Shown here piece by piece: positions 19,742 to 28,257 of a DNA stretch of 55,791 nucleotides. Source of the DNA: Phycisphaerales bacterium (GTDB lineage Bacteria > Planctomycetota > UBA1135 > UBA2386); the NCBI GenBank assembly GCA_020247305.1, contig JADCJE010000133.1:1-55791 (forward strand), written 5' to 3'. Numbering within the stretch: position 1 is the first letter of the stretch; every line of letters starts with the position of its first letter. The notes under the pieces were generated by a model. It saw only the letters and a list, made by a program, of their open reading frames with translations. It searched no databases and had not been told where the DNA came from. A program made the translations under genes and the position numbers.

Positions 19742-21616
19742 ATGCGGATTCCACGCTCGCCGTCCCTCCTCGGCGCCTCGCTGTGCGCGCTCGGCTTGCT
19801 GCTCGCAGCGCCGGCGGTCCGCGCGCAAGAGCCGCCTCCGGCACCCGCGCCGACGCCGGCGCCGGCCGAGCAGCGCCCCGCCGGGCAACCCGCCGGGCAA
19901 CCCGGCGAGCAACCCGCGGCGGATCCGGGCGCAGTGGACGCGCCGCGCCGCCAGCGCCGCCCGGGCCGTTTGCCGCCGGGCTTCGCGCCGCTGGTCCTTG
20001 AAGCCGGCCACGTGCACCCGGTCACCGGACCGGCGATCGAAAACGGCGTCGTCGTGGTCCGCGGCGAGCGCATCGTCGCCGTCGGCAAGAAGGGCGAGGT
20101 CGAGGTGCCGCAGGGCGCGATCGTGCGCAGCTTCCCCACCGGCCACGTCTACCCCGGCCTGATCGACGCCGCGACCGACGCGTACACCGACGGTTCGCTG
20201 CGCAGCGACGGTGGCGCCGACGGCGGCACGTCGTTCGCCGACGACCTGCGCAAGCAGGAGGCGCGCTTCCACGACCTCGCCGCGCAGGGCATCACCACCG
20301 CATACGTCACCGTGCGCTCGCCCGCGTTCGTGCGCGGCCAGGGCGCAATCGTGCGACCGAAGAAGGACGGCGCCTTCGAGCCATGGCGCGACAAGGAAGC
20401 CACCGCGCTGCAGATGCGCTTGGCGAGCGGCACGCTGATGTCGCACGCGCTCGAACGCCAGCAGCAGTTCCAGCAGGCCGACGGCTTGTTCGAAGGCCTC
20501 GACGAGTACCGCAAGTCGTTCACCGACCACGCTGACGCGCTGAAGAAGTACGACAAGGAGTTCGCCGACTACCTCGCCTTCCACCAGAAGAAGAAGGACG
20601 GCGACAAGAAGCCCGAGGGTGACAAGCCCGCCGACGCCGGCAAGCCGGCGGGCGCGGCGGCCCCCGCGGCGGGCGACGCGCCGGCCGGGCCGGGCCCCGG
20701 CCCAGGCGGCCGACCGGGCGGACGCCGCGGCGGCCCCGGTGGGCAGGGTGGCGGTGGGCAGGGTGGCGGTGGGCAGGGCGGCGGCGGCAACGAACCGCCG
20801 AAGGGCAACGAGCCGCCGAAGAACGAACCGCCCAAGAAGGACCCGCCAAAGCAACTCGAAGGCGCGGCGGCCGCAGCGTTCGAAGCCGCGCTCGCGACGT
20901 TGCTCGACACGATCGCGCAGGACCCGAAGCCGCAGGATCCGCCGAAGCCGGAAGGCCCGAAGCCCGACGGCCAGCAGCCCGCCCCCGCCGGTGGCGCGCC
21001 GGCCGGCGAGAAGAAGGACGAAGGCCCTAAGCGCCCGACCTACCCGAAGCCCCCGCAGAAGGACCCGCAGCGCGACGCGCTGCTGAAGGTGCTCGACGGC
21101 GAACTGGCGCTGCGCGTCGAGGCACACCGGCCCGACGAACTGCGCGCCGCGCTGGCGCTGCAGCAGCGCCGGTCGATCCCGCTGCTGGTGCTGGAGCAGG
21201 CATACGGCGCGGGCGCGCTCGCCGACGACCTCGCCAAGGCCGGCGTCTCGGTGGTCGTCACCGAGTGCCTGCCGCTGACGCTGGCGCCGCCGTACGACCG
21301 CTTCGACGTCCCCGCGCTGCCCGCGAAGCTCGCCGCCGCCGGCGTGCCGTTCGCGATCGCGACGGGCCGCGCGTCGTGGTCGTCGCTGCTGCCGCTGCAG
21401 GCGGCGGCCGCCGTCGCCGGCGGATTGCCGCCCGCCGAGGCGCTGCGCGCGATCACGCTGACGCCCGCCGAGATCCTCGGCGTCGCCAAGGACACCGGCT
21501 CGCTGCAGCCGGGCAAGTACGCCGACGTGCTGGTCACCGACCGGCCGCTGTTCCAGACCGACAGCCGCGTGCTGCTGGTGCTGGGCAAGGGCAACGCCGA
21601 ATACGAGGTGAAGTGA
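19742..21616 (+). CDS. Exported amidohydrolase-like pseudoenzyme 1 with low-complexity insert
   Basis: First gene of a nine-gene operon. 624 aa. The signal peptide (MRIPRSP, hydrophobic core, PAVRA-Q) decides the start at 19742. A Pro-rich linker is followed by the N-terminal beta-sandwich of amidohydrolases (GHVHPVTGPAIENGVVVVRGERI) and VYPGLIDAATDAY, where active enzymes have H-x-H. Residues about 280-440 are a Gly/Pro/Lys-rich insert including GGQGGGGQGGGG. The fold resumes with RAITLTPAEILGVAKDTGSLQPGKYADVLV. The terminal-strand Asp is missing (FAIATGRA). No metal ligand set can be seen, so catalysis is unlikely. Confidence 0.85.
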   Translation: MRIPRSPSLLGASLCALGLLLAAPAVRAQEPPPAPAPTPAPAEQRPAGQPAGQPGEQPAADPGAVDAPRRQRRPGRLPPGFAPLVLEAGHVHPVTGPAIENGVVVVRGERIVAVGKKGEVEVPQGAIVRSFPTGHVYPGLIDAATDAYTDGSLRSDGGADGGTSFADDLRKQEARFHDLAAQGITTAYVTVRSPAFVRGQGAIVRPKKDGAFEPWRDKEATALQMRLASGTLMSHALERQQQFQQADGLFEGLDEYRKSFTDHADALKKYDKEFADYLAFHQKKKDGDKKPEGDKPADAGKPAGAAAPAAGDAPAGPGPGPGGRPGGRRGGPGGQGGGGQGGGGQGGGGNEPPKGNEPPKNEPPKKDPPKQLEGAAAAAFEAALATLLDTIAQDPKPQDPPKPEGPKPDGQQPAPAGGAPAGEKKDEGPKRPTYPKPPQKDPQRDALLKVLDGELALRVEAHRPDELRAALALQQRRSIPLLVLEQAYGAGALADDLAKAGVSVVVTECLPLTLAPPYDRFDVPALPAKLAAAGVPFAIATGRASWSSLLPLQAAAAVAGGLPPAEALRAITLTPAEILGVAKDTGSLQPGKYADVLVTDRPLFQTDSRVLLVLGKGNAEYEVK

Positions 21617-22779
21617 TGCGCGCGCTGCTGCCGTCCACCCTGCTCGCGCTCGCCGCGACGCTCCCCGCGCAGGACCTGCTGGTCCGCGCCAAGACGGTCG
21701 TCGTCGCGCCGGACACGGTGCTGACCGACGGCCGTTTCCTCGTGCGCGACGGCAAGGTCGCGTACGTCGGCAGCGACGTTCCCGCCGACGCCGCCGCCAA
21801 GGCGACGGTCGTCGACTGCGGCGACGCGGTCGTGGTGCCGGGCTTCGTGCTGGCGCCGACGACGCTCGGCCGCGACGGCGACCTCGCCGAAGGCGCCCTG
21901 CCGTTCACGCCCGACCTGCGCGCCGCCGAGGCCTTCGATCCGTGGCAGGACGAACTCGCCAAGCTGCCGCGCGCGGGCTTCACCGCCGCCGTGCTGGCGC
22001 CGTCGCCGCGCAACCTCGCCGGCGGCCTCGGCGCGCTGGTCAAGCCGGGCGCGACCGGCGGCCGCGTCGCCACCGCCGACCTGCACCTCGCGCTGTCGCT
22101 GACCGCCGCGGCGCGCAATCCCGAGCGGCCGCCGACCTCGCTGATGGGCGGCGTCGACCTGCTGCGCAGCGCCTTCGCGCAGGCGAAGTCGGCCGCCGCC
22201 GCCGGCCCGGACGTCGCCGTGCTGCGCGACGTGCTGCAGGGCGGCCGCAAGGTGGCGATCGCCGCCGACACACTGGTCGAACTGCAGGCCGCGCTCGATC
22301 TCGCGCGCGACTTCGGCTTCGAGCCGGTGCTGGTCGGCGCGCGCGACGCCGACAAGGCGCTGCCGCGGCTCGTCGCGCAGCGCGCGGCGGTGGTGCTGGC
22401 GCCGCTCGCGCCCGAGATGCGCCGCGCGCAACTCGAACTGCCGGCGCGCTTCGCCGAAGCCGGCGTGCCGTTCTGCTTCAGCGGCAATCCCGAACAGACG
22501 CGCCTGTCGGCCGTGCTCGCCGTGCGCCACGGCCTCGACCGCCAGACGGCGTGGGCCGCGCTCGGCCGCGCCACGGCGACGATGTTCGGCGCGGCGGGAC
22601 AGGTCGGCGCGCTGCGCCAGGGCTGCGCCGCCGACTTCGCCGTCTGGAGCGGCGATCCGCTCGACCTCGGTTCGTCGCTGCGCGCCGTCTACGTCGATGG
22701 CGCGCGCGTCCACGGCGGCCAACCGTCGGCTGCCGCCCCCGCTGCTTCGTCTTCGTCCACCGCCGCCGGAGGCCGCTGA
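21616..22779 (+). CDS. Exported amidohydrolase-like pseudoenzyme 2
   Basis: 387 aa; start overlaps the previous stop (TGATG). Signal peptide ends ATLPA-Q. It has the amidohydrolase N-terminal sandwich (VLTDGRFLVRDGKVAYVG) and VVVPGFVLAPTTLG in place of the H-x-H strand, then VRHGLDRQTAWAALGRATATMF and GALRQGCAADFAVWSGDPLDL, the family's C-terminal signature. Expected His and Asp ligands are absent (FCFSGNPEQ at the last position). The C-terminus is Ser/Ala-rich. Likely a non-catalytic partner of the other operon products. Confidence 0.85.
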   Translation: MRALLPSTLLALAATLPAQDLLVRAKTVVVAPDTVLTDGRFLVRDGKVAYVGSDVPADAAAKATVVDCGDAVVVPGFVLAPTTLGRDGDLAEGALPFTPDLRAAEAFDPWQDELAKLPRAGFTAAVLAPSPRNLAGGLGALVKPGATGGRVATADLHLALSLTAAARNPERPPTSLMGGVDLLRSAFAQAKSAAAAGPDVAVLRDVLQGGRKVAIAADTLVELQAALDLARDFGFEPVLVGARDADKALPRLVAQRAAVVLAPLAPEMRRAQLELPARFAEAGVPFCFSGNPEQTRLSAVLAVRHGLDRQTAWAALGRATATMFGAAGQVGALRQGCAADFAVWSGDPLDLGSSLRAVYVDGARVHGGQPSAAAPAASSSSTAAGGR

Positions 22780-24005
22780 TGCACCGCTCGCTCCCCCTCG
22801 CCGCCGCGCTCGCGCTCGCGGCCCTGCTGCCCGCCCAGGACGGCGTCACCGCCTACCGCAACGCCCGCATCCTGCCGGGCGGCGCGCCGGCGATCGCCAA
22901 CGGCACGCTCGTCGTCGGCGGCGGCAAGGTGCTCGCCGTCGGCGGCGCCGACACGCCGGTGCCCGACGGCGCCACGGTCGTCGACTGCGCCGGCAAGACC
23001 ATCACGCCGGGCCTGATCGACGCCTCGTTCCGCGCCGGCAACACGCCGGACATGAACGAGAACGGCGCCGAGGTGACGCCGCACCTGCGCGTGCTCGACA
23101 GCCTCGACCCCGACGACCCGTCGTTCGTGCGCGCGCGCAGCGCCGGCGTCACCACCGTGCACGTCATGCCCGGTTCGCGCAGCGTGATCGGCGGCCTCGG
23201 CGTCGTGCTCAAGACGCACGCCGCCGACCCGCAGGCGATGGTGGTCAAGAACGACGCCAGCCTGCGCATCGTCATGGGCAGCGAGCCGTCGATGGGCAAC
23301 CGCGCGATCCGCGGCGGCTCGGTCGACTCGATCTACTACCGCCGGCCGACGACGCGCATGGGCGTGGTGTGGGCCGCGCGCAAGGCGTTCTTCGACGCCA
23401 AGGAAGCGATGGAGCAGAGCGTCGGCGCGCCGGGGGCGCCGCCGAGCCCCGGGATGGAGGTGCTCGCGCGCGTGCTGCGCGGCCAGCTCACCGCGGTGAC
23501 CACCGCGCGCTCCGAGCAGGACCTGCGCACCGCCCTGCGGCTGGCCACCGAGTTCGGCTACCGCACCGTCATCGACGACGCGCAGGACGCGCACATGCTG
23601 GTCGGCGAACTGAAGGCCGCCGGCACGACCGTGATGCTCGGCGCACCGAGCGCCACCGCGGTCGCCGGCAGCGCCGCCAGCGACGGCGCCGACCCGCGCA
23701 GCGCCACCGTGCGCCTGCTCGCCGACGCCGGCGTGCCGTTCGTCATCACCACCGGCAGCAACCTCGCCGCGCTCGACCTCGTGCGCGAAGCGATGTTCGC
23801 CGCGCGCAACGGCCTCGACGCCGCGCGCGCGCTCGACGCCGTGACCATCGCTCCCGCCAAGCTGCTTGGCATCGACCAGCGCACCGGCAGCCTGCAGAAG
23901 GGCAAGGACGCCGACTTCGTGATCTGGTCCACCGACCCCCTCGACCCGGCCGCCGCGGCCGCGTCGGTCCACATCGACGGCATCGCCGTGCAGGTCATCC
24001 GATGA
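22779..24005 (+). CDS. Exported amidohydrolase-like pseudoenzyme 3
   Basis: 408 aa; TGATG overlap with the previous gene. Signal peptide ends ALLPA-Q. Sandwich: ARILPGGAPAIANGTLVVGGGKVLAVG. The metal strand reads ITPGLIDASFRAGN, lacking both His. It keeps AGVTTVHVMPGSRSVIGGLGVVLK, the substrate-loop region that the active members also have (K retained). The last ligand position reads ITTGSN instead of NTDSP. Ends with GSLQKGKDADFVIWSTDPLDP. It resembles imidazolonepropionase-like members of the superfamily but with the catalytic set removed. Confidence 0.85.
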   Translation: MHRSLPLAAALALAALLPAQDGVTAYRNARILPGGAPAIANGTLVVGGGKVLAVGGADTPVPDGATVVDCAGKTITPGLIDASFRAGNTPDMNENGAEVTPHLRVLDSLDPDDPSFVRARSAGVTTVHVMPGSRSVIGGLGVVLKTHAADPQAMVVKNDASLRIVMGSEPSMGNRAIRGGSVDSIYYRRPTTRMGVVWAARKAFFDAKEAMEQSVGAPGAPPSPGMEVLARVLRGQLTAVTTARSEQDLRTALRLATEFGYRTVIDDAQDAHMLVGELKAAGTTVMLGAPSATAVAGSAASDGADPRSATVRLLADAGVPFVITTGSNLAALDLVREAMFAARNGLDAARALDAVTIAPAKLLGIDQRTGSLQKGKDADFVIWSTDPLDPAAAAASVHIDGIAVQVIR

Positions 24006-25426
24006 ACTCCATGTCGCTCCCCGCTTCGCTCCTTCGTTGCGCCGTCGCCGCCGCGCTCGCGGCCCTGCCTGCTGTCGCGCAGGACCTGCTCGCCGTCAAG
24101 GCGAGCCGCATCGTCCCCGTCAGCGGCCCCGTCGTCGACGACGGCGTGGTGCTGATCCAGAACGGACGCATCACCAAGGTCGGCAAGCAGTCCGAGGTCG
24201 AGATCCCGTGGGCCGCCAAGGTGATCGACGCCACCGGCAAGACCGTGATGCCGACGTGGGTCGTCGCGCACTCGCAGGGCGGCGTGCGCAACTTCAACGA
24301 GAACATGCAGAACGTGCCGTGGCTGACGGTCGCCGACGCGATCGACCCCGCGGCCGTGTACTTCGAGGACTGCCTGCGCAACGGCGTCGGCGCCGTGCAC
24401 GTGATGCCCGGCAACCAGACGCTGCTCGCCGGCCAGGGCATGGTCGTGCGGCCGTTCGGGCGCACGGTCGAGGACATGACGATCGCCGCCAACACCGGCA
24501 TGAAGATGTCGCTGGCGTCGGGCGGCGGCGGCGGCCGCCTGCAGCAGATCCGGCGCCTGCGCCGGGCCATCACCGACGTGCGCGAGTACCTCGCCGACTT
24601 CGACCGCCGCAAGGGCGAGTTCGAGAAGGAGCAGGCGGCGGGCGCGATCCCGGCCGACAAGAAGTGGACGGAGGAGATCGACCGCACCAAGAAGGGCGCG
24701 GTCGACCTCGTGCAGAAGAAGGCGAAGGGCTGGCTCTACGTGCCGAGCTTCGCCGAGATGGACGAGGCGCTGCGGCTGGCGCAGGACCTCGACCTGCAGA
24801 TCGTGCTCGGCAGCAACATCGACGAGGCCGTCGGACTGGTGAAGAAGCTCGGCAAGCCGGTCGTGCTCGACGACGCCATCGAGTACTTCGAGACCGACGA
24901 GGAGACGCAGAAGGAGAAGCGCTTCTGCACCGCCAAGCTGCTCGCCGACGCCGGCGTGCCGTTCGCGCTGACGCTGGGCCTCGGCGGCCCGACGAGCTAC
25001 CCGTGGTGGCAGCTCGGCGCGTGCGTGCGCAACGGCATTGCACGCGACAAGGCCATCGAGGCGCTGACCATGGTGCCCGCGCAGTTGCTCGGCCTCGGCG
25101 ACCAGATCGGCTCGCTCGGCGAGGGCAAGCTCGGCAACCTGCAGATCCTGACCGGCGATCCGCTGCAGGCGACGACGTGGGTCGAGACCGTCGTGCTCGA
25201 AGGCCAGGTCGTCTACGAGCGCAGCAAGGACCCGCGCCTGCAGTACCTGTTCGAGGCCGAGAAGGCCAAGGCCAGCAAGGCCGCCGGCCCGGAGCGGAAG
25301 GAGACCGAGAAGAAGGAGTCCGACAAGAAGGACGGCGCCGAGCCCGCCAAGGCCGAACCGGCGAAGGCCGAGGGCGGCAAGCAGGACGCGCCCAAGTCCG
25401 GCGGCGACGGCCGCGAGGTCCGCTGA
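24002..25426 (+). CDS. Exported amidohydrolase-like pseudoenzyme 4 with charged tail
   Basis: 474 aa; ATGA overlap. Signal peptide ends LPAVA-Q. Sandwich: SRIVPVSGPVVDDGVVLIQNGRITKVG. The metal strand is VMPTWVVAHSQGG with only one His remaining. GVGAVHVMPGNQTLLAGQGMVVR follows. A lysine-rich helical insert lies near residues 190-240 (DRRKGEFEKEQAAG, TKKGAVDLVQKKAKG). The last ligand site is FALTLGLGG. The C-terminal 55 residues are a highly charged Lys/Glu/Ala tail (KKESDKKDGAEPAKAEPAKA), probably disordered. Confidence 0.85.
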   Translation: MNSMSLPASLLRCAVAAALAALPAVAQDLLAVKASRIVPVSGPVVDDGVVLIQNGRITKVGKQSEVEIPWAAKVIDATGKTVMPTWVVAHSQGGVRNFNENMQNVPWLTVADAIDPAAVYFEDCLRNGVGAVHVMPGNQTLLAGQGMVVRPFGRTVEDMTIAANTGMKMSLASGGGGGRLQQIRRLRRAITDVREYLADFDRRKGEFEKEQAAGAIPADKKWTEEIDRTKKGAVDLVQKKAKGWLYVPSFAEMDEALRLAQDLDLQIVLGSNIDEAVGLVKKLGKPVVLDDAIEYFETDEETQKEKRFCTAKLLADAGVPFALTLGLGGPTSYPWWQLGACVRNGIARDKAIEALTMVPAQLLGLGDQIGSLGEGKLGNLQILTGDPLQATTWVETVVLEGQVVYERSKDPRLQYLFEAEKAKASKAAGPERKETEKKESDKKDGAEPAKAEPAKAEGGKQDAPKSGGDGREVR

Positions 25427-28257
25427 TGCGCGGCACGCATTCCTTCCGGCTGCTGCTCGCCGCCGCCGCGCTCGCCGCGGTCGGCGCAGCGCAGGGTCCG
25501 CAGGACGCCGCCGCGCCGCCGGCGCGCACCTTCTGGGTGCGCTGCGGCACGCTGCTGCTCGGCGACGGCAGCCCGCCGCTGCGCGGCGCGTGGCTGCAGG
25601 TCGTCGACGGCAAGGTGCGCGGCATCGGCAAGGACGCGCCGGCCGCCGACGCGCCGGTCGTCGACGCCCGCGACCGCGTGGTCATGCCCGGCATCGTCGC
25701 CGCCGACAGCGACCTCGCGACCGGCGCCGACTCGGAGTACCAGTTCGCGCCCGACGCGCTCGCCGTCGACCAGTTCGACTTCGAGCGCAACCAGCTCGCC
25801 GCGCTGCAGGGTGGCGTGACCACCGCGTACCTGTCGCCCGGCCGCCAGCGGCTCGTCGGCGGCCAGGGCGCGATCGTCAAGCTCGCCGGGCGCGACCTCG
25901 TGGCCCGCGTGCTCGACGACAGCGCCGCGCTGCGCGTCAACTTCGCCGAGGGCGCGCTCAACGCGCCGCGCGTGTTCGAGCCGACGCCGCACCCGACCGA
26001 CGAGGAGCCGCTGGAGGCCGCGCGCATCCAGACGCCGACCGCGCGCATCAGCGTGCTCGCCGAACTGCGCGCCGCGTTCGCAGCGGCGACCGACAAGGAC
26101 ACGCGCGCCGGCGGCGACGGCCCGACCGAGCACCGCTACGACGAACGCCCGCTCGCCGACGTCGTGAAGGGCGCGCTGCCCGTGCGCGCCGGCGCCTTCC
26201 TCGCCAACGACATCCGCCGCGCGCTGATGCTGCAGAAGGAGCTCGGCCTGCGCATGGTGCTGGAGGACCCGCAGGAGATCGCCGAGGTCGCCGACCTCGC
26301 CGCCGCCCAGCAGGTCGGCGCCATCTTCCGCGTGCCGGTGCGCTTTGGCCGCGCCAACCCCGGCGGCGAGGACCGCCTGCTGAAGGCGCTGGAGCCGCGC
26401 CCCGATGCGCCGGCCGCCGCCGCCAGGAAGGGCCTGCGCATCGGCCTCGCGCCCGCGCCCGGCGTGCCGCTGCGCGACTACCTGATGGCGGTCGCCGTCG
26501 CCGTGCGCCACGGACTGCCCGCCGACAAGGCGCTGCGCGCGATCGGCGCCGACGCCGCGGCGATCCTCGGCGTCGACGGCCGCGTCGGCACGCTGCAGCC
26601 CGGCATGGACGCCGACTTCGTCGTGCTCAGCGGCGACCCTCTCGCGGTCGGCACGCTGGTCGAGCAGACCTGGGTCGACGGCGAGCGCGCCTACGCGCGC
26701 AAGACGACGTCGACGATGCTGGCGGTCCGCGCCGGCCTCGTGCACGACGGCGCCGGCCGCACGTTCCGCAACGGCGTGGTGCTGGTGCAGGACGGCCGCG
26801 TCAAGGCGGTCGGCGAAGCGCTCGCGATCCCGTACGGCGCCGAGGTGCTCGACCTGCCGGACGCCGTGGTCACGCCGGGCCTGATCGACGGCTTCTCGCA
26901 CCTCGGCCTCGCCGGCGACGGCATGCTGGTGCCGCCCGGGCAACCCGACCAGCGCCTGCACGACGCGATCGCGCACGACGACCCGATGTTCGCGCCGGCG
27001 CTGCGCGAAGGCATCACCACGCTGCTCGTCGCCGGCAAGGACGGCGCGCCGGTCGCCGGCCGCATCGCCGCGATCAAGACCGGCGCCGCCGACCACACGG
27101 CGATGACGGTGCGGCCGATCGCCGGCCTGCGCATGAGCCACGACGCCATCGGCCCCGACGGCATCCGCGGCTTCGCCGAGCAGCTCAACCGCGGCAAGCA
27201 GTACGTCGAGGCGTGGAAGAAGCACGAGAAGGAGCTCGCCGACTGGCTCGCCGGCAAGAAGGCGGAGACACAGCCAGCACCGCCGCCGCCCGCCGAGGAC
27301 AAGCCGGAGGCCGCACCGGTGGATCCGGTCAGCGGCGTCTGGGAGGGCGACCTCGACGTGCAAGGCCAGGTGCAGCTGAAGTTCACGCTCGACCTGAAGC
27401 TCAGCGGCACGAAGGTCGACGGCACCATCAAGATCGCCTTCGCCGGCCGCGAACTGCCGGCGCAGCCGATCGCCGGCGGCTCGTTCGAGAACGGCCGGCT
27501 CAAGCTGGAGTTCCGCGGCATGGGCGGCCAGACGACGCTCGAAGGCACGATCAAGGACGACGTGCTGACGTCGAAGATCGCACTCGGCCGCATGGGCGAC
27601 CAGGACCTGATCGCGCGCCGCACCAGCAAGACCGCCGGCTCGCCGCCGCCGCGCCGCAGCAGCGCCAGCAAGCCCGACGAGGACGGCCGGCCGAAGCCGC
27701 CGAAGACCGAGGAAGGCCTGGAGCCGCTGCGCGCCGCGCTGGAGAAGCGGGCCGCGCTGGTGGTGCGCTGCAACCGCGGCGCGGCCATCGCCGACGTCGT
27801 CGAGCTGCTGGAGAAGGAAGGCGTGCCGTACGTGCTGACGGGCGTCGACGACCTCGTCGACGACGCCGGACTGCTCAAGGGCCGCAAGCCCGCGGTCATG
27901 GTCGGGCCGGAGACCGTGTTCGAGGACAAGGGCGAGGTGAAGAACGTCGCCGCGCAGTTCGCCGACCTCGACCTGCCGGTGCTGTTCGGCAGCGGCGAGT
28001 GCAAGAACGCCGGCCTGCTGCCGCTGCACGCCGCCTACGCGGTGCGCTACGGCCTCAGCCCGGCGGACGCGCTCGCGGGCCTGTCGTCGGCGACGGCGAA
28101 GGCCTTCCGCCTCGACGACCGCATCGGCTCGCTGCAGAAGGGCCGGGACGCCGACCTCGTGGCGTTCTCGGGCAATCCGTTCGAGCCGCAGAGCCGCGTG
28201 CTCGTCGTCGTCTGCAACGGCCGCGTGGTCGTCGACCGCCGGGAGGACAAGCAGTGA
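25426..28257 (+). CDS. Exported double-module amidohydrolase-like pseudoenzyme 5
   Basis: 943 aa; TGATG overlap. Signal peptide ends VGAA-Q. Two amidohydrolase modules in tandem: the first (about 30-425) ends GTLQPGMDADFVVLSGDPL; the second starts at AVRAGLVHDGAGRTFRNGVVL and ends GSLQKGRDADLVAFSGNPF. The metal strands read VMPGIVAADSDLATG and VTPGLIDGFSHLGLAG, so H-x-H is lost in both. Inserted in module 2 (about 635-735) is a beta-strand-rich domain (SGVWEGDLDVQGQVQLKFTL, LSGTKVDGTIKIAF, LEGTIKDDVLTSKIAL) that looks like an independent small barrel or sandwich. The largest protein of the operon and possibly its scaffold. Confidence 0.85.
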   Translation: MRGTHSFRLLLAAAALAAVGAAQGPQDAAAPPARTFWVRCGTLLLGDGSPPLRGAWLQVVDGKVRGIGKDAPAADAPVVDARDRVVMPGIVAADSDLATGADSEYQFAPDALAVDQFDFERNQLAALQGGVTTAYLSPGRQRLVGGQGAIVKLAGRDLVARVLDDSAALRVNFAEGALNAPRVFEPTPHPTDEEPLEAARIQTPTARISVLAELRAAFAAATDKDTRAGGDGPTEHRYDERPLADVVKGALPVRAGAFLANDIRRALMLQKELGLRMVLEDPQEIAEVADLAAAQQVGAIFRVPVRFGRANPGGEDRLLKALEPRPDAPAAAARKGLRIGLAPAPGVPLRDYLMAVAVAVRHGLPADKALRAIGADAAAILGVDGRVGTLQPGMDADFVVLSGDPLAVGTLVEQTWVDGERAYARKTTSTMLAVRAGLVHDGAGRTFRNGVVLVQDGRVKAVGEALAIPYGAEVLDLPDAVVTPGLIDGFSHLGLAGDGMLVPPGQPDQRLHDAIAHDDPMFAPALREGITTLLVAGKDGAPVAGRIAAIKTGAADHTAMTVRPIAGLRMSHDAIGPDGIRGFAEQLNRGKQYVEAWKKHEKELADWLAGKKAETQPAPPPPAEDKPEAAPVDPVSGVWEGDLDVQGQVQLKFTLDLKLSGTKVDGTIKIAFAGRELPAQPIAGGSFENGRLKLEFRGMGGQTTLEGTIKDDVLTSKIALGRMGDQDLIARRTSKTAGSPPPRRSSASKPDEDGRPKPPKTEEGLEPLRAALEKRAALVVRCNRGAAIADVVELLEKEGVPYVLTGVDDLVDDAGLLKGRKPAVMVGPETVFEDKGEVKNVAAQFADLDLPVLFGSGECKNAGLLPLHAAYAVRYGLSPADALAGLSSATAKAFRLDDRIGSLQKGRDADLVAFSGNPFEPQSRVLVVVCNGRVVVDRREDKQ

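Noticed and set aside
14851..20139. A 1762-codon minus-strand frame opposite mfd and waaG
   Set aside because: Composition is Leu/Val/Ala/Arg-rich without domains, and it is fully antisense to mfd, which has complete motifs.
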